Shown: in pieces, positions 1-10,100 of the stretch
Numbering within the stretch: the first letter of the stretch is position 1
Layout of the letters: each line of letters opens with the position of its first letter
NCBI GenBank assembly: GCA_025355035.1
Contig: JANXLS010000987.1
Location: 1 to 33,952 of the forward strand
Length of the DNA stretch: 33,952 nucleotides
DNA from: Planctomycetota bacterium
GTDB lineage: Bacteria; Planctomycetota; SZUA-567; H5-PLA8
Direction: 5' to 3'
Position numbers and translations under genes: made by a program
The notes under the pieces: model-generated
The model's database searches: none
What the model was told of the DNA's origin: nothing
The model's input: the letters and a program-made list of their open reading frames with translations, nothing else

Positions 1-1
1 C

Positions 2-1456
2 GTCGTCGCCATCGAAAGCGACCGCGAATTCGCGCTCAGCGTCCTCCAACGCATCGACCGCGAACTCACTCACCGCGGCGAACTCTTCCGCAAAGCCCGA
101 GTCCAGGATTTCCCGAGCTTCCGCAAAGCCAACCGCGATCACATCATGCCCCGCACGCTGTTGATGATCGACGAATTCCAGGAGTTCTTCACCGACGACG
201 ACAGCGTCGCCCAGGACGCCGCACTCCTCCTCGACCGCATCGTCCGCCAAGGGCGCGCCTTCGGCATCCATGTCGTCTTAGGCTCTCAGACATTGGGCGG
301 AACTTACACGCTTTCGAAGAGCACCCTCGGGCAAGTCGTCGTTCGTATCGCGCTGCAATGCACGGAAGCCGATTCGTATCTCGTGCTCAGTGACGATAAC
401 GCCGCCGCCAGTTTGCTGACGCGTCCGGGCGACGCCATCTACAACGACATGGCCGGCATGATCGAAGGCAACAACCCCTTCCAAGCCGTGTATCTCCCGA
501 AGGACGAGCAGGACAAATGCCTCGACATTTTGGAACGCAAATCCGCCGACGGCGCCATGGACGCCGTCGATCCCCTCGTGATCTTCGAAGGCAACAGCCT
601 CTCGGATATCCGCAACAATTCCGTTCTGCGCAACGTTGCGAAAAGCCCTCTGCCGGAGGTTGTCAGCAGTCCGCGCGTCTGGCTCGGCGAACCCAACGCG
701 ATCAAGGGCCCGACCGAAGTCCAGTTCGGCAAACAAGCTGGCAGCAATCTTCTGATCCTCGGACATCGCGGCGACACCGAAATCGCCATGGCCTGCGCAA
801 CGGTGATCAGCCTCGCCGCCGCTCACGCACACGGTTCGATCGCCATTAAAATCCTCGACGGCACCCGCCCGGATTCCCCCGCGCGCGAGCGTCTCGAACT
901 TCTGGTGAAAGCGCTCCCGCACGAAATCGAAATCTGTGATTACCGCCGCGCGCCGACAGCCCTTCAGGAATTGGCCGAGGTCATGAAGTCGCGCCAAGCG
1001 CAGGACGCCGAAGCCGGCAAGCGCATCTTCGTTCTCGTGCTGGGACTCGAAAAATTCCGCATGCTCCGTCAGGAAGACGAATTCAGCTTCTCGTCCTCGT
1101 CCGACGAAAGTGGCGCGTCCGCGTCAAAAGCTTTCACCGACCTGCTGCTTGAAGGCCCGAACGCCGGCATCCATTCGCTGGTGTGGTGCGATACACTCAG
1201 CAACCTGAACCGCAGCCTCAGCCGCAAAACGCTCCGCGAATTCGAAATGCGCGTGCTCTTCCAAATGAGCGCCTCGGACTCATCCGAACTCATCGACAAC
1301 CCCGCCGCGAACCGACTGGGCATGTACAACGCACTCTTCTATTCCGCCTCAAACGGAGCCATGGAAAAGTTCCGTCCCTACGAAGCCCCCGACAAAGATT
1401 TCATTGCCGAATTCGCCCAGACTCTCGCAAACCGAGCCGAGCCCATCGTCAAGTAG
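2..1456 (+). CDS. FtsK/SpoIIIE-type ATPase, C-terminal part (5' partial)
   Basis: The reading frame is open from the first bases of the window, so the start lies upstream; 484 residues are visible. The segment around visible residues 50-140 carries a Walker B-like strand (TLLMIDEF, acidic D57/E58) followed by the HVVLGSQ and VVVRIALQ strands typical of FtsK/SpoIIIE motor domains. A second NTPase-like domain starts near residue 235. Where its P-loop should be it has GHRGDTE (residues 254-260), without the GKS/T lysine, and its Walker B position (IFVLVLGLEKF) lacks the acidic pair, so this domain is probably not catalytic. Such tandem active/degenerate domains occur in large FtsK-like and EccC-like ATPases. 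The cargo, DNA or secreted protein, cannot be decided from this part. It converges with the next gene, with 26 bp between the stops. Confidence 0.85.
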   Translation, partial: VVAIESDREFALSVLQRIDRELTHRGELFRKARVQDFPSFRKANRDHIMPRTLLMIDEFQEFFTDDDSVAQDAALLLDRIVRQGRAFGIHVVLGSQTLGGTYTLSKSTLGQVVVRIALQCTEADSYLVLSDDNAAASLLTRPGDAIYNDMAGMIEGNNPFQAVYLPKDEQDKCLDILERKSADGAMDAVDPLVIFEGNSLSDIRNNSVLRNVAKSPLPEVVSSPRVWLGEPNAIKGPTEVQFGKQAGSNLLILGHRGDTEIAMACATVISLAAAHAHGSIAIKILDGTRPDSPARERLELLVKALPHEIEICDYRRAPTALQELAEVMKSRQAQDAEAGKRIFVLVLGLEKFRMLRQEDEFSFSSSSDESGASASKAFTDLLLEGPNAGIHSLVWCDTLSNLNRSLSRKTLREFEMRVLFQMSASDSSELIDNPAANRLGMYNALFYSASNGAMEKFRPYEAPDKDFIAEFAQTLANRAEPIVK

Positions 1457-1482
1457 AGTCGAAATCCGTTCGACTCTTTCCT

Positions 1483-2886
1483 CTATTTTGAGGGAGCCGG
1501 CGGAGGTTGGCTCTGCTCATCAAACTCTTTCGCCAGCACATTCATTCCCGCCTTCACATCCTCCAACGTCCCCACCACGACAAACAGGTGGTACGAATAG
1601 TCCCCCGGCTTGATCCCGCTTTTGTCAAAGACGCGAAACACGCAGTTCCATTTCACCACTTTCTGCGGCGCAAACCGAAATCGTCCATATCGAACTTTTT
1701 CGTCGCCGCCCGGTTGCTTCTTCGGAGCAAAAATCCCCATCGCATGACTCCCGCTTTCGGTCGCCAAAACAATCGGGCGATCTTGTTCACCCGGACCGTC
1801 ACCGATCGTCTCGAACTCCCCCGACTTCGGATCACGCGCATAAAATTTCGCAAACGCCGCAGGCATGTAACCCGTGACCGCTTCAACAACGAGCTGGTTG
1901 TGCTTCTCATTCGGTACTGTAAAAACGGTGTCGTATTCGATGATGTTGGGAACTTCGTTGTGTCCAATGTGAACGCGTTTGGCGACAAGATGATTTGACA
2001 GCGCAACGGTATTCTTCGCCGGTTCCCCGCCCGATTTCTCACCAGGCAACAACCAAAATGCCATTTGAATCGTTGTCTTCAATTCCGCACCCATGGCCGA
2101 AATATTCAGCAACCGGCTCGTCGAATAGTCACCGGCACCATCGTCGCGCGACCCCGCTTCCGTCGGATTGAACGTCTCCGCTTTCATCCTCGTTCCGCAA
2201 TCCAGATTCGTCGCCGATTGCAACTGTCTCCCGTGATCATGGCTATCGATAAACTCCTGCCCGTTCCACGTCAGCGAATGAATCGCCCCGGCCAATCGCG
2301 ACGTGGTCGTGATCACGATCTCCGAATTTTTGAACGGCGAACGAATCTGCGCGTTCCCTTTGGCGTTCGGAAGTTCCTTCGCCGGGCCACCCTCGCCCAG
2401 CTTCCACTCTTTCACAACTTTTCCGTTCTTGCCTTTGATCCGAACAAACGCAACCCGACATTCACCCGGACTCGTGCTGGGATCCAGCCGAATCCGCCCG
2501 ATTTCTGGCGCTTCAATTTTCACTGAATAATCATGCCATTCGTTATCGTGAACAAACGAGAAATTGACGTGCGATCGCGCTGAAAACTCTCCGGTCTTCT
2601 CCCGCGAAGCCCAATAGATCTGCGTGAACCCTTTGCTCTTCGATTTCGCACGCAACTCCACGCTGAACGGACCCGTTGCATCGAGGAATTCCGGCGAAAT
2701 AATGTACGGATCGTTGTCCGTCGAATTGATGACACATTCTCCGCCAACCATCGCGAGCGAACAATCTTTCGACGGCTGCCACATGGAGCCATCGGCAACG
2801 GTGATGGCAACGCCGTTTTGCGCCCCGAAAACCGAAGCACTCCACACAGCCATTGCGATGGCCAGCAATCGAGTCTGTCGAATCAT
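1483..2886 (-). CDS. secreted protein with carbohydrate-domain-like regions, function unknown
   Basis: This encodes 467 residues starting MIRQTRLLAIAMA, a clear Sec signal peptide with likely cleavage after VFGA. I chose the ATG at 2886 because GGAGAG lies about 6 nt upstream; a TTG six codons earlier would add hydrophilic residues before the signal. Residues about 30-150 look like a beta-sandwich of carbohydrate-binding type. From about residue 185 a second all-beta region begins, with a segment reading SLTWNGQEF followed by HDHGRQLQSA. I associate that segment with conserved secreted planctomycete proteins of unknown function. No catalytic residues can be assigned. It is divergent from the ABC ATPase gene, with 109 bp between the two starts. 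Function is unassigned; extracellular glycan handling is only a guess. Confidence 0.8.
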   Translation of the reverse strand: MIRQTRLLAIAMAVWSASVFGAQNGVAITVADGSMWQPSKDCSLAMVGGECVINSTDNDPYIISPEFLDATGPFSVELRAKSKSKGFTQIYWASREKTGEFSARSHVNFSFVHDNEWHDYSVKIEAPEIGRIRLDPSTSPGECRVAFVRIKGKNGKVVKEWKLGEGGPAKELPNAKGNAQIRSPFKNSEIVITTTSRLAGAIHSLTWNGQEFIDSHDHGRQLQSATNLDCGTRMKAETFNPTEAGSRDDGAGDYSTSRLLNISAMGAELKTTIQMAFWLLPGEKSGGEPAKNTVALSNHLVAKRVHIGHNEVPNIIEYDTVFTVPNEKHNQLVVEAVTGYMPAAFAKFYARDPKSGEFETIGDGPGEQDRPIVLATESGSHAMGIFAPKKQPGGDEKVRYGRFRFAPQKVVKWNCVFRVFDKSGIKPGDYSYHLFVVVGTLEDVKAGMNVLAKEFDEQSQPPPAPSK

Positions 2887-2995
2887 ACCGTTCTCTCCGT
2901 CCAAACCTACGCGTCATTTGCAATCGACTTTCGGCAATCACGTGTCACACTTCGAGCGATGCATTGGAACTTTATCCGTTGACCGGTGATTTCGC

Positions 2996-4507
2996 ATGTC
3001 GCTTCTCTGCACGAACATTGAAAAAAGATTTGGATCAAACCGTGCGCTGGCAGGCGCAAACCTATTCGTCCGCACCGGCTCCATCCACGCGCTGCTCGGA
3101 GAGAACGGCGCCGGCAAATCAACGCTCAACAACATTGTCTCGGGTGCACTCCAGGCCGATTCGGGCACAATCGAAATCGATGGGCGCGCCGCGCGTTTCA
3201 GTTCGCCCCTCGAAGCCGCAGCCGCCGGAGTCGGTGTGGTCCATCAACATTTTCTGCTCGCTGAAGCCTTGACCGTTGCTGAAAACATCGCGCTTGGGAT
3301 GCGGTGCAGTACCTTCGGACTCCGTTTCGATTCTAAAAAAGCCGAGACCGCCGTTGCACAATTGGCCGAGCGCACCGGCCTGCATGTCGATCCGCGCGCG
3401 CGCGTTGCCGACCTTCCAGTCGGCCTGCGCCAACGCGTTGAAATTCTCAAGTCCTTGTCGCGCGGCGCAAAAATACTGCTCCTCGACGAACCCACCGCCG
3501 TGCTCGCGCCGGCTGAAATCGAACGTTTGTTCGTCACGCTGCGCAATCTCCGCGACGAAGGCCGCACGATCGTGATTGTCACGCACAAGCTCGACGAAGT
3601 CTTCGCGCTCGCCAGCGACGTGACCGTCTTGCGCAAGGGCGCAACCGTCTGCGAATCAACGATCAGCAACATCACGCCCGGTGAATTGGCCCACGCCATG
3701 ATCGGCCAGGATCCTCCGCGATTGATCAATGAGGTTCAATCTCCCCTCATCGACCTGAAAACCTCCGCACCCGTCGTGTTGGAACTGCGCGGATTACGCG
3801 TCGCGAGGACATTGAACGTCGCGGAGCTCATCGTTCGCGCGGGGGAAGTCGTCGGTGTCGCCGGTGTCGAAGGCAATGGACAGGACGAGCTCGCCGGGGC
3901 TATCGCCGGGACGTTGGAGCAGCCGCACTCCATCGAAACGCTGAAGCTGGGCCGCGTCGATCTACGCACACTGTCCATTAGCGAACGCAGCCACGCGGGA
4001 ATCGCAACAATTCCATCGGATCGCCACCGCGAAGGTCTCGTACTCGAAATGTCGCTCAGCGAAAATCTGAATCTGCGAACACCCGTCGAGCGCTCTGTTG
4101 CCTGCATGTCCCTGCTGGATTCCGCAGCCATGAATTCCAAGACGAAGGAACTTTTGCTGTCCTACGGCGCGTTCCCGTCCGATCCGATGCTCCCGGCGGG
4201 AGCGCTCAGTGGCGGCAATCAGCAAAAGGCAATTGCGGCGCGCGAATTGAGCTGCGAACCCAAATTGATCCTCGCCTGCAATCCGACGCGTGGCCTCGAT
4301 GTGGGCGCGGCGGCCGAGATCCAAAACAGGCTGCTCGTCGCGGCGCGCGAACGAAACGCCGCCGTGCTCTTGATATCAGCCGACCTCGACGAAGTGCTCG
4401 CACTCTCCAATCGCATCTTCGCGCTCTATCGCGGAACTCTGATCGCTATCGGAGCGCGCGGCGTCTCGCGCGATGCGGTTGGGCGCGCGATGGTTGGGGC
4501 GACATAA
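2996..4507 (+). CDS. ABC transporter ATP-binding protein, sugar/nucleoside (YufO/RbsA-like) type
   Basis: This encodes 503 residues with two ABC cassettes in tandem, the usual size and layout of ribose/nucleoside importer ATPases. The first cassette has Walker A GENGAGKST (residues 35-43), a Q-loop region HQHFLLAEALTVAENI, a signature-like VGLRQRVEIL and Walker B ILLLDEPTAVL. The second has the family's degenerate P-loop (EGNGQDEL), signature LSGGNQQK and ACNPTRGLDVGA. The HFLL...TVAENI block favours the nucleoside/BMP-dependent branch over RbsA. It would sit on the inner membrane face and drive uptake with two permeases and a binding lipoprotein. None of these partners is adjacent: upstream is a divergent secreted protein and downstream a convergent comEC. 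No strong ribosome binding site precedes the ATG. Confidence 0.9.
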   Translation: MSLLCTNIEKRFGSNRALAGANLFVRTGSIHALLGENGAGKSTLNNIVSGALQADSGTIEIDGRAARFSSPLEAAAAGVGVVHQHFLLAEALTVAENIALGMRCSTFGLRFDSKKAETAVAQLAERTGLHVDPRARVADLPVGLRQRVEILKSLSRGAKILLLDEPTAVLAPAEIERLFVTLRNLRDEGRTIVIVTHKLDEVFALASDVTVLRKGATVCESTISNITPGELAHAMIGQDPPRLINEVQSPLIDLKTSAPVVLELRGLRVARTLNVAELIVRAGEVVGVAGVEGNGQDELAGAIAGTLEQPHSIETLKLGRVDLRTLSISERSHAGIATIPSDRHREGLVLEMSLSENLNLRTPVERSVACMSLLDSAAMNSKTKELLLSYGAFPSDPMLPAGALSGGNQQKAIAARELSCEPKLILACNPTRGLDVGAAAEIQNRLLVAARERNAAVLLISADLDEVLALSNRIFALYRGTLIAIGARGVSRDAVGRAMVGAT

Positions 4508-7051
4508 TTATTTGTCGTTCAAAATCGGCAGCCATTCGCCACGGTAACCGCTCAGTTGCAAGGGTCCAGACGCATTCGAACGAATACGAATCGATCCCTC
4601 CTGATGCGGCGAAAGAACCCACGTATTCAGTGCCTCGAATTCCATTCCCGATGATTCGTCCGCATTCTTCGACGTCCCCGCAATAATCACACTGTTCTTC
4701 GAACGTTGAATCAAATCGACTGTTTCGCGCGGCCATCGATTGTATTCTCCGGGCATGATTCTCAACACGTCCGCTTCCATCGACAACTCTTTCTTGGCGA
4801 GCAATCGTCCGAGCGATGCGCCCGATTTTGCATCTGCAAAAAGTGTGCTGAATGAACCATATGCTATCCGAACACAAAGTGTACTCGCGTTTGCCGCCGG
4901 TTTGTCGAACGGGGGGCCGTCATCCGAAAATTGCCATTCAATTCCGTCCGGCGCAACGCATTTCGCTGAAAGGGTGGGTGAGCCATAATGTATTCCTTTT
5001 TCCGTCAACATCGTTTCAAGTGTCCGACGCGTTTCGCTTGGAAATTTGCAGCGCGGGAGGATCACCCGATCGATTCGAACGCGCGGCACAATCTCCAGAG
5101 CGCCTTCGATCGCGTTGGGCTGATCGGCAGTGATCACCAGCAGCGCCAGTCGATGAATTCGTCTGCGGCGCAGCAACTCGACGATGCGCAACCCCTGCCC
5201 TCCTCCACCCGCGTCGATTAATGCCGCTCCATCGCTCGTCTCAATTAAGGCCGCTCGTCCGCGCGACAGATCCAAAATCGTCAGTTCTGGTGTCGTCGGG
5301 CGATGGAGAAAAAGGACGTTCGCAACCAATAGGAGTGGACACGCGCACACGACGCAGGCCACGCGCAAGACGCTCATTTCCCCACGACGCGCCACCCAGG
5401 TCCACACCAGCAACGCGGCATAAGCGGCGAGCGTCCACACAAGCGGATGCGGCATGTCGATCGATGCGCCGGGAAGATTTGCGCAAAACGAATTGACCGA
5501 TTCGAGTGCGCCCAGCGAAACCCATGCGCCCCAACCCAGAATTTTCCCGAGCACAGGCCACACATATCCCAGCACGATCGTGGCCGTTCCGAACGCCATG
5601 CAAATGCTCAAAAACGGAAGCGCGAAGAGATTCACAAAAAGTCCGAGCGCGGAAAATCGCCCCATGTGCCAGGCGACCGATGGCGACGTTGCCAGCCATG
5701 CGGCCAACGTCACCAGCATGGATTCCACAATCCATTGCTTGATCCGCTCGCTCCATTCCAACGCTTCGCCCGGAGCCGATGTAAGTAGGCGCGCATGTTG
5801 AACGCGCCATTTCTCCCAAGTCGCTTTGAAGATCGGCAAAAGTGTGTGCAGCGAGAGCACCGCCAGAAACGAAAGCTGAAATCCCGCGGTGAACAAATCG
5901 TGCGGCGCGTAGGACAAAACGATCAACGCCGCCATGCCCAACGCGGTCAGCGGATCGGCTTCGCGTTGGAACGGCGACGCGAGCGCGTACGCGCCAAACA
6001 TAACCGTGGCTCGAACCGCTGGAGGCGACGAACCCGTCAGAAGACAATACGCAAGACACGCGGCGAGCACCCACCCGGCCGATTTTCGTTTGGCGATTCC
6101 GAAACATCCGAGCACTCGCCAGAGCGCCGCACAAACCAATTGAATATGCAGACCGCTGATCGCGAGCAAATGAGCGGTTCCAGAAATCGCAAACGCCTCG
6201 CGATCCGAGACACTCAGCGATTCCCTGCGGCCGAAGACCATGGCGTTCAGCAACCCGGCCTGTTCGGCGTGGCCATTCAACAGCGCCGGCGTATTCGCGG
6301 CAAGAATTCCGCTGACGCGCCGCAAACGAAGCCCGATTCGGCGCCAATCGGGAGCGTCTATTTTTCGCACCGTCGCGTTCGACACGTTTCCAACGCGCCC
6401 GATACCGAGCGCAGCCAGATACGATCCGTAGTCGAACCCATCCGGAATCGTCGCCACAGGAAGCGGTTCGATCACCGCACGAAACTCGACGCGATCGCCC
6501 TCGGCGAGCGTCGCAGCCAGATCGATCGGTGTGTTTGGCGCACCGTCATTCTCATCATCTGCGACAGATTTGTCGGGGCGTGCGATAACTTTGGACGTAA
6601 CGCGAATCCGTCCCGATGCGCGCTGCATGGCGTTTGCTTCTCGTCCCAACGCATCCAATTCAACCGTCCACGCGACGCGCTGATCCGTGGATTGATGTCC
6701 GTGACTTGAGCGCCACTCCGCTTCGAGAATCGTGCCGCGAATCCAAACAAGACAAGGGCGTTCGGGAGTGCGATGCGTCACGTCGTCGCTGGGACGAATT
6801 CGAAATTGTGCCGCATGACTGAAGGCCCCGAGAATCAGGGCGAACGCGAGTCCAAGCGGAAATATTGCGCGACGAAAATGAAATGCAGCGGCGAGTGCGG
6901 CGAGGGATGCAACGAGAAGAAGTGCGGCGAGAACCGTTAGCGGGAGCGTAACACAATCGTCGAGGAAGATGCCGCAGCAGCAGGACAGCGCCATCCAGAA
7001 AATCGGACGTCTTCGAAGAAAGCCGCTTTCCAGGCTAAGACGCTCCGGCAT
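4508..7051 (-). CDS. comEC: ComEC/Rec2-like DNA-uptake membrane protein with degenerate hydrolase domain
   Basis: This 847-residue polytopic protein has the three-part ComEC layout. An N-terminal hydrophobic and DUF4131-like part covers about residues 1-210. The central competence domain (about 220-580) contains the family block AISGTAHLLAISGLHIQL and many membrane segments. The C-terminal part (about 588-847) is a metallo-beta-lactamase-like fold. In natural transformation ComEC forms the inner-membrane channel for single-stranded DNA. Here the metal ligands are gone: the THPHADHxGG-type motif reads TADQPNAIEG at residues 641-650, and the usual LDVGQGD reads LDLSRGR. The fold (LIETSDGAALIDAGGG) is still recognisable. 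The stop abuts the stop of the convergent ABC gene with no intergenic base. A weak AGGA lies about 11 nt upstream of the ATG. No other competence genes are nearby. Confidence 0.9.
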   Translation of the reverse strand: MPERLSLESGFLRRRPIFWMALSCCCGIFLDDCVTLPLTVLAALLLVASLAALAAAFHFRRAIFPLGLAFALILGAFSHAAQFRIRPSDDVTHRTPERPCLVWIRGTILEAEWRSSHGHQSTDQRVAWTVELDALGREANAMQRASGRIRVTSKVIARPDKSVADDENDGAPNTPIDLAATLAEGDRVEFRAVIEPLPVATIPDGFDYGSYLAALGIGRVGNVSNATVRKIDAPDWRRIGLRLRRVSGILAANTPALLNGHAEQAGLLNAMVFGRRESLSVSDREAFAISGTAHLLAISGLHIQLVCAALWRVLGCFGIAKRKSAGWVLAACLAYCLLTGSSPPAVRATVMFGAYALASPFQREADPLTALGMAALIVLSYAPHDLFTAGFQLSFLAVLSLHTLLPIFKATWEKWRVQHARLLTSAPGEALEWSERIKQWIVESMLVTLAAWLATSPSVAWHMGRFSALGLFVNLFALPFLSICMAFGTATIVLGYVWPVLGKILGWGAWVSLGALESVNSFCANLPGASIDMPHPLVWTLAAYAALLVWTWVARRGEMSVLRVACVVCACPLLLVANVLFLHRPTTPELTILDLSRGRAALIETSDGAALIDAGGGGQGLRIVELLRRRRIHRLALLVITADQPNAIEGALEIVPRVRIDRVILPRCKFPSETRRTLETMLTEKGIHYGSPTLSAKCVAPDGIEWQFSDDGPPFDKPAANASTLCVRIAYGSFSTLFADAKSGASLGRLLAKKELSMEADVLRIMPGEYNRWPRETVDLIQRSKNSVIIAGTSKNADESSGMEFEALNTWVLSPHQEGSIRIRSNASGPLQLSGYRGEWLPILNDK

Positions 7052-7113
7052 CGAAGTGGAGTCCTGAGAGGGCGTGAGAGCGAGATGGCTTCCCGCTCTA
7101 CCTTTTGGGAACG

Positions 7114-10100
7114 CTATTTATCAAGCCCGTCCGCATCAATGACTTTCAACTCGACCGTTGCGGGAACGCTGGCGTTTTCGCCGTCGGAAACGATCAGTTC
7201 GAATTTGTAGTCGCCAGCTTTGTAGATGCGAATGCCGACGCGATCCTTTGCCAGATTGGCCGGAGCGAGTTTTAAATTGTCGCCGCTGATTTGACGCCAC
7301 GTGTACGTCAGTTCCTTGCCCTGCGGCCGACTCTTTGTTCCGTCAAGAATGATCACATTCTTCAACGGATTGGCTGGATCGGCGGGCGCATTGCGATTCG
7401 CGGCGGGGGCCGGATTGGGCGTGACCGTCGGCACCGCAACGGGCAACGTTCCGGGAGCCACCACGTTGACCGTCACCTGAACGGGTTCGCTGAAATCCTT
7501 GCCATCGAACGCCTGAACTTCGAACTTGGTCACGCCAACCTGTGCGGGCATGAAGCTCAATTTGTCTTTGCGCTGATCCAGTTCGTGATTGCCCCGGCGC
7601 CACCGGAACGTCAGCGGTTCGGGGCCCTTGTCCGGGTCGTTCGATGCCGATGCGTCGATCACCGTTTGAACACCCACTTCCGTCGTGATGACCGGTCGTT
7701 CAACGATCGCCACCGGGGGAATGTTCTTCGCGCGTGGGCGGGCCTGGAACGTGATTTGGGTTGGGGCGCTGTCGTCGTTTCCATCGTTGACGACGAGTTC
7801 CCAGACATACGTGCCTTCGGCTGGAACCACGAATTGAATCTTCGATTTGCGATCCTCGCCGATTTGCAGTTTCACCGGGACGTCGATCGGTTGCTTCTGC
7901 AGCCAATAAAACTTGAGCTGATCGCCAGTCGCACCGTTCGGCGATTTGGAACCGGAACCATCGAGGACAACCGTATCGCCGATTGAAGGCGGCGCGATTT
8001 CAGCGATGATTGCTTGAGGTAACGCGCCAGCCACAACGGTGAATGATACCGTCGCTGGGGCGCTCGCCGCTTCGCCATTGCTGACCACCAGTTCCATATC
8101 GTACGCACCGGGCTTGGTCGGCGTGATCACTATTTCCTGCGCCGAATCGCGCGGGGCAATCACCAGATTAGACGGGCCGTTTGTCTGCTTCCATTTGTAA
8201 CGTAATTCCGCACCGGACGGGTCGCTGCTGCGTTCACCCGTCAAACGAATTTCCCGGCCTGTCGGCAAGGGGTTTTTGTTTCGGATCGATGCTACGGCCG
8301 TCGGAATGGACGCAGCAGCCGCGGCTTTGATGTCGACCGCGAAGGTTTCAGTCTCGCTGCGTTGATTGTTCTGATCGACGATTTCGAGAGTGAACGTGTA
8401 CATGCCCGCTTTTTCGGGAATGAATCGAAGCACTCGACCGCGCCGTTGATTCCCTGTCAACCCCAGGAAGGGGCCGCCATCGACTTGCTGCGCCCAATAA
8501 AACTGAAGCGTTCCGTCGCCCGTGCTACCTTCACCCGAAAGTTCGACTTCGGTTTTCGCTTGAGCCGTCTTTGGTCCAGTAATCTTCGCGACCGGCTTGG
8601 CAGCCTTCGGCGGCGTCGGCTGGGCGCCCACTGCGGCCGCCACATCCACGGCAAATTTGCTCGGCTCGCTGTCGCACGAGCCATCGTTGACAATCAGTGT
8701 GATTAAATGCCGGCCGGGTTCGGTAACTTTAAATGTCCAATCCTGCTTCTTGGTGGTGGGCATCGGGTCTTTGATCTTCGGACCGCCATCGGATTCATCG
8801 GCCCAGCGATAGGTCAATGCCGTCTTGTTGGGGCTGAACGATTGCGCAGCGGAGAGTTTTACCGTGTCGCCGACACTGGCGCGTTCCTGGCCCGTGATCA
8901 CCGCCGTTGGCTTCAATTGAGCGGCGTCTTTGACGCCGACCTGTGTCCGCGCCGTGGCCGAGAGGCCCTTTGCGTTCGTCACTTCAATCTGGAACATGTA
9001 GGTGCCGGGCGTTTTGGTCGCGAATGTGAACGCCGCCGCGCTGGCTCGATCCGGTGGAATCTTGAGCGTCTTGGGTTCGAGACAGGTCCACAGAATTTTG
9101 AGTGGACCGCCGCTTTCATCGCGAATTTTGGCTTCGATCACCACTTTTTCGCCGAGGTTGCATTTCTGCGTCGGTTCCAATTCGATGACGGGCGCCTTTT
9201 CAGCTGCCAATACTTTGATGATAATCGGTTCGGAAACACCTTGTTTGCGCCCATCGCTGACCAGCAACGAAACACCGAATTCGCCTTCGCGTTCAGCCGA
9301 GAATCGAGCGATCGGGCCATCAATGCCGCGAATGTTTTCCGGGAAGCGTTTGCCCGGAACAGGTGCCCAGATGTATGTTAACTTGGCACCGTCATCACTT
9401 GAACTTTTCGATCCATCGAGCGTGACTTCATCGCCGATGGCAACTTCCGTTTTATTGGCCGTTAAGCGCGCAACCGGCGGCTTGGGTCCGCGCGGAGGAT
9501 CGGGCGGCGTGTCGATGTTCGGCGACGGCGTGACCGTGCCGGTACCGACTTGAATCGTGACCGGTTCGCTCTCGAGCACGCCGTTGGCGCAGTCAATGAG
9601 CAGGACAAATTTATAGATTCCGTTCTCCGTTGCGTTAAACGAATGAATCGGGAAATTGAATTTATCGCGGCGCGAGTTTGAAAACGGCTGCGTGACGTCC
9701 GGGACGATCAGCTTGACTTTGGGGCTCTTTTCGTCGTCGATTTGTTTCCACAAAAACTTCGGCGAATCCGCTTCATTGATGACCGAATTCGAGCCGTCCA
9801 AAACAATCGTGTCGCCGATGCGGAATGGCTTTTTGTTGTTCTGAACTTCTGCAACGGCTTTGGGTCGAGTGCGCGGTTGGCTGATAGTCGGCTTGTCGGG
9901 AATTACGACGGGGCCAGCTTCCTCAATCGGATCGACTTGCGGTGGTTTTCCTTGGGTTACTTCGACTTCGACCGTCGCCGGATCGCCCCAACGCTTGCTG
10001 TCAAATACCTTCAGCGAGAACACGTATTTTCCCGGAAGCTTGGCGAGGAAATCGACCTGTCGTGACTCCAACATATCCGGCGTCAGTACGAAGCCTCCCG

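Noticed and set aside
3836..3930. Degenerate Walker A in the second ABC cassette as an anomaly
   Set aside because: The EGNGQ form is normal for the second cassette of sugar/nucleoside importer ATPases of this type.
5241..6709. Long open frames overlapping comEC on both strands (5241-6347 minus, 5795-6709 plus)
   Set aside because: They are Arg/Ser/Cys-rich translations in frames shifted against comEC, which itself has full domain support; no ribosome binding sites or motifs.
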